Of a stretch of DNA of 64,000 nt, positions 25,441-35,081 are shown one piece after another; positions within the stretch are counted from its first letter, which is position 1, and every line of letters starts with the position of its first letter. The notes beneath the pieces were generated by a model, which worked only from the letters and a program-made list of their open reading frames with translations, did no database searches and was not told where the DNA came from. A program made the position numbers and the translations under genes. Origin of the DNA: Shewanella nanhaiensis (lineage in GTDB: Bacteria > Pseudomonadota > Gammaproteobacteria > Enterobacterales > Shewanellaceae); the NCBI RefSeq assembly GCF_019457885.1, contig NZ_JAHZST010000012.1, positions 1 to 64,000 on the forward strand, given 5' to 3'.

Positions 25441-25767
25441 GTGCAAGACTTTCATGCGTTGGAGGAGCTAAATCAAGCTCTTGAACAGTTACTAGCAAAA
25501 CTGGATAAAGAACCTGCTGAAAGTGAACTTGCTGATGAGTTGGTATCAGAATTGCAAGTACTGGTTGGTAAGCGTCAACTTTTGCTCAATGAGTTACTTG
25601 CAGCAATTAAGCTTGAAGATAAAACTATGTGGCTCAAACAATTAGAGCTGACTCAACGTTTTGAGCAACAAGCTAAAGTTATAATGCGACATAGACAAGA
25701 GTTGATGCATCTGAGCAGTAAAAGTAAGCGACAAATAAACGTTTACAAGTCAATCGGTGCTAAATAG
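25441..25767 (+). CDS. FlaI/FliT-like flagellar chaperone
   Basis: This is a 108-residue, fully alpha-helical, Leu/Glu/Gln-rich protein between fliD and fliS. In Vibrio the equivalent position holds flaI, and in enterics fliT, the export chaperone of FliD. The sequence is poorly conserved, so the assignment rests mainly on size, helicity and position. GTG start 6 bases after GGAG. Confidence 0.7.
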   Translation: MQDFHALEELNQALEQLLAKLDKEPAESELADELVSELQVLVGKRQLLLNELLAAIKLEDKTMWLKQLELTQRFEQQAKVIMRHRQELMHLSSKSKRQINVYKSIGAK

Positions 25768-25777
25768 GTAGGTATAT

Positions 25778-26188
25778 ATGAGAAAGTCACTGCAATCATA
25801 TCGTAAAGTATCTGTTGAGAGTGAGATCTCAGTTGCTTCCCCCCACAGAATTATACAGATGATGTTTGAAGGTGCTTTACAGCGTTTGGCACAAAGCCGT
25901 TACGCAATAGAAAACAATGATATTGCTAACAAAGGCATCTATATTGGTAAAGCCGTTGGCCTTATCACAGGTTTAAACAACAGCCTTAATATGGAGGCTG
26001 GTGGCGATATCGCAAGTAACCTTTCAGATCTCTACGATTTTATGTTACGACGCATTTCAGAAGCCAATATGAATAATGACATACAGGCTCTTGATGATGT
26101 CAGTGATATCTTAAAAACAATTAAAGAGGGCTGGGATGCTATTCCGCCAGAGAAGCATCATATGGCGTCTCATTCAGAAGCAATGTAA
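25778..26188 (+). CDS. fliS: Flagellin export chaperone FliS
   Basis: FliS binds the C-terminal D0 helix of flagellin and keeps it unfolded for export. The 136-residue helical protein has the family features: an early Tyr in LQSYRKVSVESE, PHRIIQMMFEGALQRL near 22-37, and a KEGWDAI segment at 119-125. It closes the filament operon; a terminator follows at 26214-26233. Confidence 0.95.
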   Translation: MRKSLQSYRKVSVESEISVASPHRIIQMMFEGALQRLAQSRYAIENNDIANKGIYIGKAVGLITGLNNSLNMEAGGDIASNLSDLYDFMLRRISEANMNNDIQALDDVSDILKTIKEGWDAIPPEKHHMASHSEAM

Positions 26189-26502
26189 TTCAATAATCTT
26201 CACACATATCTTCAAGGGGCTAATCAGCCCCTTATTCATTCCAAATAAAGTCGGCACTAGTCAAAAAGTTGACATCGACACTCTAATTTGTTGAGTATTT
26301 CATCAAAAAAAAAATTAGTTCTGCTAAAATCAATTCAGTGGAGCATTAAATGCATCAGGTACTTGCTAATAGCCTGCTGATAATACACTATTCCTCATGG
26401 TAGTGATTTCTTACATACTATTATGGAAATGCTACTCCGCTTTTACAGCAACAAACACTAATAATTAATGCGAATAATAACCAGCGCTTTACGGCTTTTT
26501 GA
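26189..26502. promoter_or_regulatory. Leader region of flrA
   Basis: This 314-base stretch holds the fliS terminator, then an AT-rich region. TTGACA at 26270-26275 with a poor -10 at the right distance, and TGCTAAAAT near 26322, are candidate sigma-70 elements, as expected for the master regulator at the top of the cascade. No sigma-54 or sigma-28 site is seen. Confidence 0.4.
26214..26233 (+). terminator. Terminator after fliS
   Basis: An 8-bp GC-rich stem (AAGGGGCT/AGCCCCTT) with loop AATC. Confidence 0.85.
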
Positions 26503-27936
26503 ATGATGCAAACAGATCAACGAATTCTACTTGTCGGTAACCAGTCTGAGCGAATGAATCGCTTATCTTGTGTATTTGAGTTTTTAGGTGAACAAGTTGA
26601 GTTAGTCGCAGTCGATAAACTCGAACTGCGAGTTCATAACACTCGATTTCGAGCTTTAATCATCTCATCCGACATACAGTCTAAAGAGTTACTACAAACT
26701 CTTGCAGCTACCTTGCCTTGGCAGCCGATATTATTGCTTGGCGAGATGGATGGCGCTGTTGCGTCTAATATACTCGGCCATATTGAGGAGCCTTTAAATT
26801 ATCCTCAGCTGACAGAACTTCTTCACTTCTGTCAGGTTTTCGGACAAGCTAAACGTCCTGACATCCCTACTAGTGTTAATCAAACCAAACTGTTTAGAAG
26901 TATGGTTGGTAGAAGCGATGGCATAGCTCAGGTTCGTCATTTGATTAATCAAGTTGCTCCCTCTGATGCGACAGTGCTTGTCCTTGGCCAATCAGGTACA
27001 GGTAAAGAGGTTGTGGCGAGGAACATCCACTATATTTCAGATCGCCGTGATGGGCCTTTTATACCGGTTAACTGTGGTGCAATCCCTCCTGAGCTTCTTG
27101 AGAGTGAACTCTTTGGTCATGAAAAGGGCTCATTTACTGGAGCGATAAGTGCACGAAAAGGGCGCTTTGAACTTGCCGAGAAAGGAACGCTTTTCTTAGA
27201 TGAAATTGGTGATATGCCTCTACAGATGCAGGTGAAATTGCTTCGAGTTCTTCAGGAAAAAGTGTTTGAAAGAGTCGGTGGCTCTAAATCGATTACTACT
27301 GATGTGCGTGTTGTTGCGGCGACGCACCGTCAACTAGAGTCAATGATTCTAGAGGGGGAGTTTAGGGAAGATCTCTATTACCGTTTGAATGTCTTTCCTA
27401 TCGAAATGCCTGCTTTATGCGAGCGTAAGGATGATATCCCACTGCTTTTACAAGAGCTTGTTAGCCGAGTGTATAACGAAGGGCGTGGAAAAGTTCGTTT
27501 TACTCAAAGAGCAATCGAGTCATTAAAAGAACATGCATGGTCAGGTAATGTCCGTGAGCTGTCTAACTTGGTTGAGCGTTTAACGATCCTTTATCCTGGT
27601 GGGCTGGTTGACGTTAATGATCTGCCAATAAAGTATCGTCATATCGATGTGCCTGAATACTGTGTTGAGGTCAGTGAAGAGGAGCAAGAGCGTGATGCGC
27701 TCGCTTCCATATTCAACAGTGATGAGCCTGTCGATATTCCTGAGACACGTTTTCCTAGCGAGCTTCCGCCTGAAGGTGTGAATCTTAAAGATCTATTAGC
27801 TGAGCTCGAAATCGATATGATTAGGCAGGCGTTAGAGCAACAAGATAATGTGGTTGCCAGAGCCGCTGAGATGTTGGGCATTAGGCGAACAACCTTAGTT
27901 GAGAAGATGAGAAAATATGGAATGGGAAAAGAGTAA
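26503..27936 (+). CDS. flrA: FlrA, sigma-54 master activator of the polar flagellum
   Basis: FlrA (FleQ in Pseudomonas) starts the flagellar cascade by activating sigma-54 promoters such as flrBC and fliE, and is inhibited by c-di-GMP and by FlhG. The 477-residue protein has a degenerate receiver-like N-terminal domain (about 5-120), an AAA+ domain (about 135-370) with Walker A LGQSGTGKEVV and Walker B TLFLDEIGDMP, and a Fis-type helix-turn-helix at the C-terminus (VVARAAEMLGIRRTTLVEKM). The sigma-54 contact loop reads GSFTGA (209-214) rather than the usual GAFTGA. A second ATG one codon later is equally possible as start. Confidence 0.95.
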   Translation: MMQTDQRILLVGNQSERMNRLSCVFEFLGEQVELVAVDKLELRVHNTRFRALIISSDIQSKELLQTLAATLPWQPILLLGEMDGAVASNILGHIEEPLNYPQLTELLHFCQVFGQAKRPDIPTSVNQTKLFRSMVGRSDGIAQVRHLINQVAPSDATVLVLGQSGTGKEVVARNIHYISDRRDGPFIPVNCGAIPPELLESELFGHEKGSFTGAISARKGRFELAEKGTLFLDEIGDMPLQMQVKLLRVLQEKVFERVGGSKSITTDVRVVAATHRQLESMILEGEFREDLYYRLNVFPIEMPALCERKDDIPLLLQELVSRVYNEGRGKVRFTQRAIESLKEHAWSGNVRELSNLVERLTILYPGGLVDVNDLPIKYRHIDVPEYCVEVSEEEQERDALASIFNSDEPVDIPETRFPSELPPEGVNLKDLLAELEIDMIRQALEQQDNVVARAAEMLGIRRTTLVEKMRKYGMGKE

Positions 27937-28124
27937 TACCGAGTAAATTACTTTCCCAATAAATTGAGCCCTTAAATCTGCCAGTTTCTGTTAGCTATAA
28001 GGGCTAATCTATTATTTTTAGTCAACCTTTATTAGTTAAGCTTACTTCCACTACCGGTTATTTTTCCATAGATAACTGATACTTATATATCAATAGCCTC
28101 CTTATTCCCTCCTCTTTGATTTTG

Positions 28125-28140
28125 TGGCGTAAATTCTGCA
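28125..28140 (+). promoter_or_regulatory. Sigma-54 promoter of flrBC
   Basis: TGGCGTA-AATT-CTGCA, with GG and GC at the exact spacing but the -12 box starting CTGC. The predicted start is near 28152, about 26 bases before flrB. Expected target of FlrA. Confidence 0.7.
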
Positions 28141-28177
28141 TGTAGCCTGTTAGCAGCAATTTTTTGACGGAGTAAAT

Positions 28178-29290
28178 ATGTCCGTAAGTCCTCAAATACA
28201 ACAGGATACGATATCTCAACACTCTCATAAGTGGTTGGATATTGCGCCAGCAGCGAATATGTCCAATCGAATGGAGCATATTCTGCAAGCTATGCCATCG
28301 GGCATTGTTATCATAAATGGTGATGGTGTTGTTACGGACACAAACCCTGTTGCGGTGAAGCTATTAGGCTTACCCTTAGAGGGATTAAAGTGGATTCAGG
28401 TTATCAATCGCGCCTTTTCTCCTCAAGACGATGATGGACATGAAGTATCACTTCGTAATGGCCGCAGGGTGAAGTTAGCAATCACTCCACTAACACCTGA
28501 ATCTGGTCAATTAATTGTTTTAACGGATTTGACTGAAACGCGTATCTTACAGAAAAATCTATCGCATCTTCAGCGTCTCTCTGCCCTAGGTAAAATGGTG
28601 GCTACTTTGGCTCACCAAGTTAGGACACCACTAACTGCAGCGCTTTTATATGCTTCCAATTTAGCTAGCCCTAAATTGACGGATGTTTCCAGAAAAAGGT
28701 TTCAGGGAAAGCTAGTCGATAGGCTTAATGAGTTAGAGCATCAGGTGAATGATATGCTCTTGATGGCTAAAGGTCGTCAGCAGGAGCAAGGCGAAGCGGA
28801 GTGTATCTCAACGATCATGGAAAGCGTTCTCGCCAATTGTGAACCGATTGCTGATCAGCACCTGTGTGAACTTGAATTTGTAGATAGCTCGAAGAGTCTA
28901 TTTCTGGCTAATTCGAGTGCGTTAAGCTCAGCGATTAATAATCTGGTCGTTAACAGTATTGAAGCTGGCTCAACCAAGGTGAAAATTTGTGGATATGAAA
29001 CACAGAGCAATCTACATATCGACATTATTGATAATGGTAAAGGTTTAGACAAGGCGATGCAGCAGAAGGTGCTTGAACCATTTTTTACCACTAAAGCACA
29101 AGGTACTGGTTTAGGTTTAGCGGTTGTTCAATCTGTTGTGGCAAATCATAGTGGAAAATTGCAACTGAGATGTGAAAAAACAAAAGGGTGTACGGCTTCA
29201 TTGGTTTTCCCCAAATTATTGGGCCAAGACTCTGAAACCTTAGATAACCCCTTGGTAAAAGAAGTCGATGAAGGAGCTAAATATGTCTGA
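28178..29290 (+). CDS. flrB: FlrB sensor histidine kinase
   Basis: FlrB phosphorylates FlrC to switch on the middle (hook and basal body) genes. The 370-residue protein has no membrane segment, so it is cytoplasmic: a PAS domain (about 25-130, MPSGIVIINGDGVVTDTNP), a dimerisation/phosphoacceptor helix with the H-box TLAHQVRTPLTA, and an ATPase domain with DNGKGLD and GTGLGLAVV. Its end overlaps flrC by 8 bases. Confidence 0.94.
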   Translation: MSVSPQIQQDTISQHSHKWLDIAPAANMSNRMEHILQAMPSGIVIINGDGVVTDTNPVAVKLLGLPLEGLKWIQVINRAFSPQDDDGHEVSLRNGRRVKLAITPLTPESGQLIVLTDLTETRILQKNLSHLQRLSALGKMVATLAHQVRTPLTAALLYASNLASPKLTDVSRKRFQGKLVDRLNELEHQVNDMLLMAKGRQQEQGEAECISTIMESVLANCEPIADQHLCELEFVDSSKSLFLANSSALSSAINNLVVNSIEAGSTKVKICGYETQSNLHIDIIDNGKGLDKAMQQKVLEPFFTTKAQGTGLGLAVVQSVVANHSGKLQLRCEKTKGCTASLVFPKLLGQDSETLDNPLVKEVDEGAKYV

Positions 29291-30641
29291 AGGTAAACTG
29301 TTATTGGTCGAAGATGATCACTCTCTTCGTGAAGCCCTATTAGACACTCTTTTGATCGCTCACTATGAATGTGTTGATGTTGCTTCTGCAGAAGATGCGA
29401 TTGTAAAGCTTAAACACGAATCATTTGATATGGTGATAAGTGATGTGCAGATGGAGGGCGTGGGCGGTTTAGGCTTACTAAATTACCTTCAACAACATCA
29501 CCCACAGCTACCTATGTTACTTATGACGGCATATGCAACGATAGATAATGCTGTGAATGCCATTAAGCTTGGGGCTGTTGATTATTTAGCGAAGCCCTTT
29601 GCTCCAGAGGTTTTGTTAAATCAAGTATCTCGTTATCTCAAGCCAAAACTGTGTCAAACGCAACCTGTTGTTGCAGACGAAAAGAGTCTGGCGCTACTCT
29701 CTTTAGCACAGAAAGTGGCAGCTTCAGATGCTTCAGTGATGATCATGGGGCCAAGCGGTTCTGGTAAAGAGGTTCTGGCTAGGTTTATTCACCAAAATAG
29801 CCCTCGTGCTGAGCAACCTTTTGTCGCGATTAATTGTGCTGCAATTCCTGAAAATATGCTCGAAGCGACCCTATTTGGCTATGAGAAAGGGGCTTTCACC
29901 GGTGCTTATCAGGCTTGTCCTGGTAAATTTGAACAGGCGCAGGGAGGAACCTTACTACTTGATGAGATCTCTGAAATGGAGCTAGGCCTTCAGGCTAAGT
30001 TATTAAGGGTACTTCAAGAGAGAGAGGTGGAGCGAATTGGCGGCCGCAAGAATATCAAGTTAGATGTGAGGGTATTGGCAACCTCTAACCGCGATCTTAA
30101 ATCTATGGCAGCATCAGGTGATTTTAGAGAAGATCTCTACTACAGAATAAATGTGTTTCCTTTAGTCTGGCCTTCGTTAAACCAAAGGCCTGTGGATATA
30201 TTACCACTGGCTCGTCATCTGTTACTTAGGCATGCAACGACATCGGGGATGTCGGAGATCCCTGATTTTGAAGAGAGTGCTTCTCGCCGCCTGCTGACTC
30301 ACCGATGGCCAGGTAATGTCCGAGAGTTAGATAATGTGATTCAGCGAGCCCTAATTCTCTTCACTGGCGGGAATATTACAGCCAATGAGATCATAATTGA
30401 TGCGGACGAAGTGATGCTCACTCAGGATGTGAAGTGTCATACTAGCACTCAAGAGAGTTCGCTTGAGTTGGATGCACTTGGAGATGAGTTAAAGGCTCAA
30501 GAGCACGTGATCATTCTAGAAACTTTGACCCAGTGTCAAGGTAGTCGCAAGCTTGTAGCTGAGAAGCTAGGTATTAGCGCCAGAACGCTTAGGTATAAGA
30601 TGGCCAAGATGAGAGATGCAGGTATTCAAATCCCAGCATAA
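29283..30641 (+). CDS. flrC: FlrC sigma-54 response regulator
   Basis: FlrC activates the middle flagellar promoters once phosphorylated by FlrB. The 452-residue protein has a receiver domain (1-120, LVEDD and the phosphoacceptor in ISDVQMEG), an AAA+ domain with GPSGSGKEV and a canonical GAFTGA (203-208), and a C-terminal Fis-type DNA-binding motif (KLVAEKLGISARTLRYKM). The start at 29283 follows GGAG at proper distance and overlaps flrB; an ATG five codons upstream has no such site. Confidence 0.95.
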   Translation: MSEGKLLLVEDDHSLREALLDTLLIAHYECVDVASAEDAIVKLKHESFDMVISDVQMEGVGGLGLLNYLQQHHPQLPMLLMTAYATIDNAVNAIKLGAVDYLAKPFAPEVLLNQVSRYLKPKLCQTQPVVADEKSLALLSLAQKVAASDASVMIMGPSGSGKEVLARFIHQNSPRAEQPFVAINCAAIPENMLEATLFGYEKGAFTGAYQACPGKFEQAQGGTLLLDEISEMELGLQAKLLRVLQEREVERIGGRKNIKLDVRVLATSNRDLKSMAASGDFREDLYYRINVFPLVWPSLNQRPVDILPLARHLLLRHATTSGMSEIPDFEESASRRLLTHRWPGNVRELDNVIQRALILFTGGNITANEIIIDADEVMLTQDVKCHTSTQESSLELDALGDELKAQEHVIILETLTQCQGSRKLVAEKLGISARTLRYKMAKMRDAGIQIPA

Positions 30642-30673
30642 AGCGACACTTTTTTGATTTCATTTTATAGCTT

Positions 30674-30698
30674 AAAGGCACTAACTTTAGTGCCTTTT
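30674..30698 (+). terminator. Terminator after flrBC
   Basis: A 10-bp stem (AAAGGCACTA/TAGTGCCTTT) with loop ACTT and a T-run. Confidence 0.92.
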
Positions 30699-30763
30699 TA
30701 GTATTACCCCCTACATATACAATTTTATCTCTCTTTTTTGTATTTCACCACAACTCATCTTTA

Positions 30764-30779
30764 TGGCAAACAAATTGCA
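30764..30779 (+). promoter_or_regulatory. Sigma-54 promoter of fliEFGHIJ
   Basis: TGGCAAA-CAAA-TTGCA, near consensus. The predicted start is near 30791, about 63 bases before fliE. Confidence 0.85.
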
Positions 30780-30853
30780 TTAGTTCTTACCAAGAATCAT
30801 TTTCGTCAACTATCCGTCATTTCTACTGTTAGTCGACTGTTTGGGAGAAACCT

Positions 30854-31186
30854 ATGCAAATCGGAGCAAACTCTTTATTGCAAGAGATGAAGTCACTGAG
30901 TGGAGAGATCCCTACAGGCAGTATCACTCCCCAGATAACGCAGCAGGTAAGAAGCACTTCAGGTAGCGATTTTGGTGAGTTGTTATCACAGGCTGTTACC
31001 AGTGTCGGTGAGCTACAAGCTAACTCTGGGGAGTTAGCTTCTCGGCTCGACATGGGAGACACAAGGGTTACCTTGTCTGACACAGTTATTGCGCGTGAGA
31101 AAGCCAGCGTAGCATTTGAAGCGACAGTTCAAGTGAGAAATAAACTGGTGGAAGCCTATAAAGAAATCATGAGTATGCCTGTATAA
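30854..31186 (+). CDS. fliE: FliE, MS-ring/rod junction protein
   Basis: FliE connects the MS ring to the proximal rod. The 110-residue protein has the conserved C-terminal half (DFGELLSQAVTSVGELQ, then AFEATVQVRNKLVEAYKEIMSMPV). First gene of the second large structural operon, just downstream of its sigma-54 promoter. Confidence 0.95.
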   Translation: MQIGANSLLQEMKSLSGEIPTGSITPQITQQVRSTSGSDFGELLSQAVTSVGELQANSGELASRLDMGDTRVTLSDTVIAREKASVAFEATVQVRNKLVEAYKEIMSMPV

Positions 31187-31266
31187 TACGTTGCATTACT
31201 TAGGGTTTATCTATTTTTAGTTGGTATTTTGACCACAAATGATTAATAGACAAGCAGGGATCTATT

Positions 31267-32985
31267 TTGAGTACAGATATGGTTGTAGGTACAAATTCCA
31301 CATTGGCAAGTGATGATATTGCCGGTGGCGTTCAGGAAGAGAATAAATCAGGTGGACTTGGCTCATTTGGTGGGGTTGATATGTTACGCCAAGTGACAAT
31401 GGTGCTTGCACTTGCTATCTGTCTTGCTGTGGCTGTCTTTGTCATGTTGTGGGCCCAAGAGCCAGAGTTTCGACCATTGGGTAAAATGGCAACTGAAGAT
31501 ATGATCCAAGTACTCGATGTGTTGGATAAGAATAAGGTTGCTTATAAAATAGAGGGTGATGTTGTTAAAGTGCCTGAGGAGAAGTATCAAGAGGTCAAAT
31601 TGATGCTTAGTCGTGAAGGGGTGGATAGCGCGTCAAGCAGCACTGACTACCTGAGCCAAGATAGTGGCTTTGGTGTAAGTCAACGGATGGAACAAGCGAG
31701 GCTTAAACACAGCCAAGAGCAAAATTTAGCTAGAGCGATTGAAGAACTAAGAAGTGTTACTCGTGCAAAAGTGATATTGGCCATTCCAAAGGAGAATGTA
31801 TTTGCAAGAAATCGCTCGAAGCCTAGTGCTACCGTAGTGATTAGTGCACGCCGTGCAGGTTTAGGTCAGGAGGAGGTCGATTCGATAGTCGATATCGTGG
31901 CTTCTGCGGTGCAGGGGTTAGAGCCAACTCGTGTCACCGTTACCGACTCCAATGGTCGTTTGTTAAATTCAGGCAGCCAAGATGGTGTGTCGGCTCGAGC
32001 TAGACGAGAGCTTGAGTTGGTTCAGCAGAAAGAGTCTGAATACCGCAATAAAGTTGAATCCATATTAATGCCGATCCTCGGTCCAGAAAACTTTACATCT
32101 CAAGTTGATGTGAGCATGGACTTTACCGCTGTTGAGCAAACCGCAAAGCGCTTTAACCCAGATTTACCAGCACTTCGCAGCGAGATGACAGTTGAGAATA
32201 GCTCTAACTCGGGAGCGATAGGCGGTATACCTGGTGCTTTGAGTAATCAGCCTCCAATGGAAGCGAACATTCCTCAAAATGCATTAGAGGGTGAACAGAG
32301 TGAAGCAAGTAAGAACCCAGGCTCTTCTCATAAAGAAGCAACTCGTAATTTTGAATTAGACACCACCATCAGCCATACCAGACAACAGATAGGTGTCGTT
32401 AGACGTGTTAGCGTCTCTGTGGCTGTCGATTTTAAGCCAGGTCCCGCAGGTGAAGATGGACAGGTCAATCGAGTACCAAGAACAGATCAAGAGATGGCCA
32501 ACATTCGTCGCCTACTTGAAGGGGCGGTTGGTTTTAGTACCCAGCGTGGTGATGTGATTGAGGTGGTAACAGTCCCCTTTATGGATCAATTGATCGAAGA
32601 AGCACCGGCACCTGAATTATGGGAGCAACCTTGGTTCTGGCGTGCCATTAAACTTGCCATGGGTGGCCTAGTGATCCTCGCGCTGATCCTGTTTATCGTC
32701 CGACCTATGCTGAAGAAACTTATCTACCCAGATAGCAGCAATCTCCCTGATGAGCCAAAATTTGGAGATGAGTTAGCAGAAATTGAAGATCAATATGCAT
32801 CGGATACCTTGGGGATGTTAAACCGTCCTGAAGCTGAGTATAGCTATAATGATGATGGCTCTATTTTGATACCAGATCTGCATAAAGATGATGATATGAT
32901 TAAGGCGATTAGGGCACTTGTGGCTAATGAGCCGGAACTGTCTACACAGGTCGTTAAGGGTTGGTTACAAGACAATGAGCAATAA
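31267..32985 (+). CDS. fliF: FliF, MS-ring protein
   Basis: FliF forms the membrane MS ring that houses the export gate. The 572-residue protein has two membrane segments (about 39-61 and 458-480), a periplasmic ring-building region with AKVILAIPKENVF and SQVDVSMDFTAVEQT, and a C-terminal FliG-binding tail. The start is TTG, 7 bases after CAGGGA; the next ATG, 4 codons on, lacks a site. Confidence 0.95.
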   Translation: MSTDMVVGTNSTLASDDIAGGVQEENKSGGLGSFGGVDMLRQVTMVLALAICLAVAVFVMLWAQEPEFRPLGKMATEDMIQVLDVLDKNKVAYKIEGDVVKVPEEKYQEVKLMLSREGVDSASSSTDYLSQDSGFGVSQRMEQARLKHSQEQNLARAIEELRSVTRAKVILAIPKENVFARNRSKPSATVVISARRAGLGQEEVDSIVDIVASAVQGLEPTRVTVTDSNGRLLNSGSQDGVSARARRELELVQQKESEYRNKVESILMPILGPENFTSQVDVSMDFTAVEQTAKRFNPDLPALRSEMTVENSSNSGAIGGIPGALSNQPPMEANIPQNALEGEQSEASKNPGSSHKEATRNFELDTTISHTRQQIGVVRRVSVSVAVDFKPGPAGEDGQVNRVPRTDQEMANIRRLLEGAVGFSTQRGDVIEVVTVPFMDQLIEEAPAPELWEQPWFWRAIKLAMGGLVILALILFIVRPMLKKLIYPDSSNLPDEPKFGDELAEIEDQYASDTLGMLNRPEAEYSYNDDGSILIPDLHKDDDMIKAIRALVANEPELSTQVVKGWLQDNEQ

Positions 32986-34024
32986 TACAGAAGTGGCTGA
33001 GGCCGGGGGAAAAGGCACATCGGTAATCGATGACCTTACAGGTGTCGAAAAAACAGCGATCTTACTGCTAAGTTTAAGTGAAGCGGATGCCGCATCAATT
33101 CTTAAACACTTAGAGCCGAAGCAGGTACAGAAAGTGGGTATGGTGATGGCGGCCATGGAAGACTTTGGCCAGGAAAAAGTTATTGCTGTACATCAGTTGT
33201 TTCTTGATGAAGTACAAAAATACTCCTCAATTGGCTTTAACAGTGAGGAGTTTGTGCGTAAAGCTCTGACAGCTGCATTAGGTGAAGATAAAGCAGGCAA
33301 CCTGATCGAACAGATTATTATGGGAAGCGGTGCGAAGGGATTGGAGTCGTTAAAATGGATGGATTCTCGCCAAGTTGCGACGATTATTCAAAACGAGCAT
33401 CCACAGATCCAAACCATTGTTCTCTCCTATTTAGAACCTGATCAGGCGGCTGAAATTTTTGCACAGTCTCCTGAGAATACCCGTCTGGATCTGATGATGC
33501 GTATCGCTAATTTGGAAGAGGTTCAACCTGCGGCCTTGCAGGAGCTGAATGATATTATGGAGAAACAGTTTGCTGGTCAAGGTGGTGCTCAGGCTGCCAA
33601 GATGGGTGGTTTGAAAGCTGCGGCTAACATCATGAACTACTTAGATACAGGTGTTGAAAGTCAGTTGATGGAGACGATGCGAGAGTCTGATGAAGAGATG
33701 GCGCAACAGATCCAAGACTTAATGTTTGTATTTGAAAACCTTATTGATGTTGATGACTTAGGGATTCAAGCACTGCTAAGAGAAGTTCAACAGGATGTCT
33801 TGATGAAAGCGCTCAAAGGCGCAGATGATCAGCTCAAAGAGAAAATATTGGGTAACATGTCTAAACGTGCTGCAGAGTTACTGGCCGATGATCTCGAAGC
33901 CATGGGGCCTATTAGGATCAGTGAGGTGGAAGTGGCGCAGAAAGAGATCTTATCCATCGCTCGTCGTCTAAGTGACAGTGGTGAAATTATGCTGGGCGGT
34001 GGTGGCGGTGAAGAGTTCTTATAA
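32975..34024 (+). CDS. fliG: FliG, motor switch protein
   Basis: FliG is the rotor part that meets the stator and sets torque and direction. The 349-residue form starting at 32975 (MSNNTEVAEAGGKG) fits the family; a frame open further upstream lies inside fliF. Features: TGVEKTAILLLSLSE, HPQIQTIVLSYLEPDQAAE (EHPQ middle domain) and the C-terminal torque helix FVFENLIDVDDLGIQALLREV. It overlaps fliF by 11 bases, so translation is probably coupled. Confidence 0.95.
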   Translation: MSNNTEVAEAGGKGTSVIDDLTGVEKTAILLLSLSEADAASILKHLEPKQVQKVGMVMAAMEDFGQEKVIAVHQLFLDEVQKYSSIGFNSEEFVRKALTAALGEDKAGNLIEQIIMGSGAKGLESLKWMDSRQVATIIQNEHPQIQTIVLSYLEPDQAAEIFAQSPENTRLDLMMRIANLEEVQPAALQELNDIMEKQFAGQGGAQAAKMGGLKAAANIMNYLDTGVESQLMETMRESDEEMAQQIQDLMFVFENLIDVDDLGIQALLREVQQDVLMKALKGADDQLKEKILGNMSKRAAELLADDLEAMGPIRISEVEVAQKEILSIARRLSDSGEIMLGGGGGEEFL

Positions 34025-35004
34025 TGAAGTCCAATAAACCTGAAGGCCCAGGCGAAGTTCACCCACCTGAAACTGATATTGAGTTTAGCCATTGGCATAT
34101 CCCGGATGTAACGACAGCAGTTCCCGAAGATGTCTCTAACCTTTTTGGACGAAAATCGGCTCAAAAACCGGTCACGGAGGAGCCTGACTCAATTTTACCT
34201 CCGACCTTAGGGCAGATAGAGGAGATTAGGCAGGAAGCTGAAAATGAAGGTTTTGCACAGGGAAAAGAGGAGGGGTATCAAGCTGGCCTCGAAACTGGGC
34301 GTTTAGAGGGACTAAAGCAGGGCCATGATGAGGGATTCGAGCAGGGAAAAGAGCAAGGTTATCAAGAGGGGGCTGAGAAAGCACTAGAGCTCATTAAACG
34401 GTTTGAAGGTTTGCTTGAGCAGTTTGAAAAGCCCCTTGAACTGCTTGATAATGAGATAGAGCAGGAGCTTGTATCATTGACATTAAAGCTATCTCGCGCT
34501 GTGATTGGCCATGAGATTAAAACCCACCCAGAACATATATTATCAGCATTGAGGCAAGGTGTTGACTCGCTGCCTTTGAAAGAGCAAGGGGTTGTGATCC
34601 GCTTGCACCCAGAAGACCATGAGTTAGTCGACTCGTTATACAGTGCCAATCAATTAGAGAAAAATCGTTGGGATCTAGAGAGTGATCCAAGTTTGACTCC
34701 TGGTGATTGTATTATTCTAAGTCAGCGAAGCAGTGTCGATATGCGACTTGAGAGTCGAATGAGTACTGTATTGCAGGAACTAGAGAGTCACGAGCAGAAT
34801 TTAAGCCAAACTGTTGAGCATCAAAAACAGGCCTTAGATATCGCCTCTGAGCCGAGTAAAGCGGTAGAGGCTGTGCCTGAAGAGGAGCTCAATGTTGAGG
34901 CTCAACAGGAGAGCGCTGGTGAAGTAACTGATGAGCCAAATCATCATGTTGAAAATGGCAAAGCTCAAAACACTGATGATGCTTCTCCAGATAAAGCGGA
35001 TTAA
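34024..35004 (+). CDS. fliH: FliH, export ATPase regulator
   Basis: FliH holds the ATPase FliI at the export gate and the C ring. The 326-residue protein has the family's Gly repeat helix (about 75-122, GxxxG steps such as GFAQGKEEGYQAG), a conserved C-terminal V-type ATPase E-like region (about 135-255) and an extra acidic tail (about 275-326), which makes it longer than enteric FliH. It overlaps fliG by one base. Confidence 0.92.
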   Translation: MKSNKPEGPGEVHPPETDIEFSHWHIPDVTTAVPEDVSNLFGRKSAQKPVTEEPDSILPPTLGQIEEIRQEAENEGFAQGKEEGYQAGLETGRLEGLKQGHDEGFEQGKEQGYQEGAEKALELIKRFEGLLEQFEKPLELLDNEIEQELVSLTLKLSRAVIGHEIKTHPEHILSALRQGVDSLPLKEQGVVIRLHPEDHELVDSLYSANQLEKNRWDLESDPSLTPGDCIILSQRSSVDMRLESRMSTVLQELESHEQNLSQTVEHQKQALDIASEPSKAVEAVPEEELNVEAQQESAGEVTDEPNHHVENGKAQNTDDASPDKAD

Positions 35005-35081
35005 CCCTTTATTCCTATATAACTGACGATTTATGATCCTCATTCTAGGTATTTATTTCAGAGCAAAAGGCGAATACAAAG

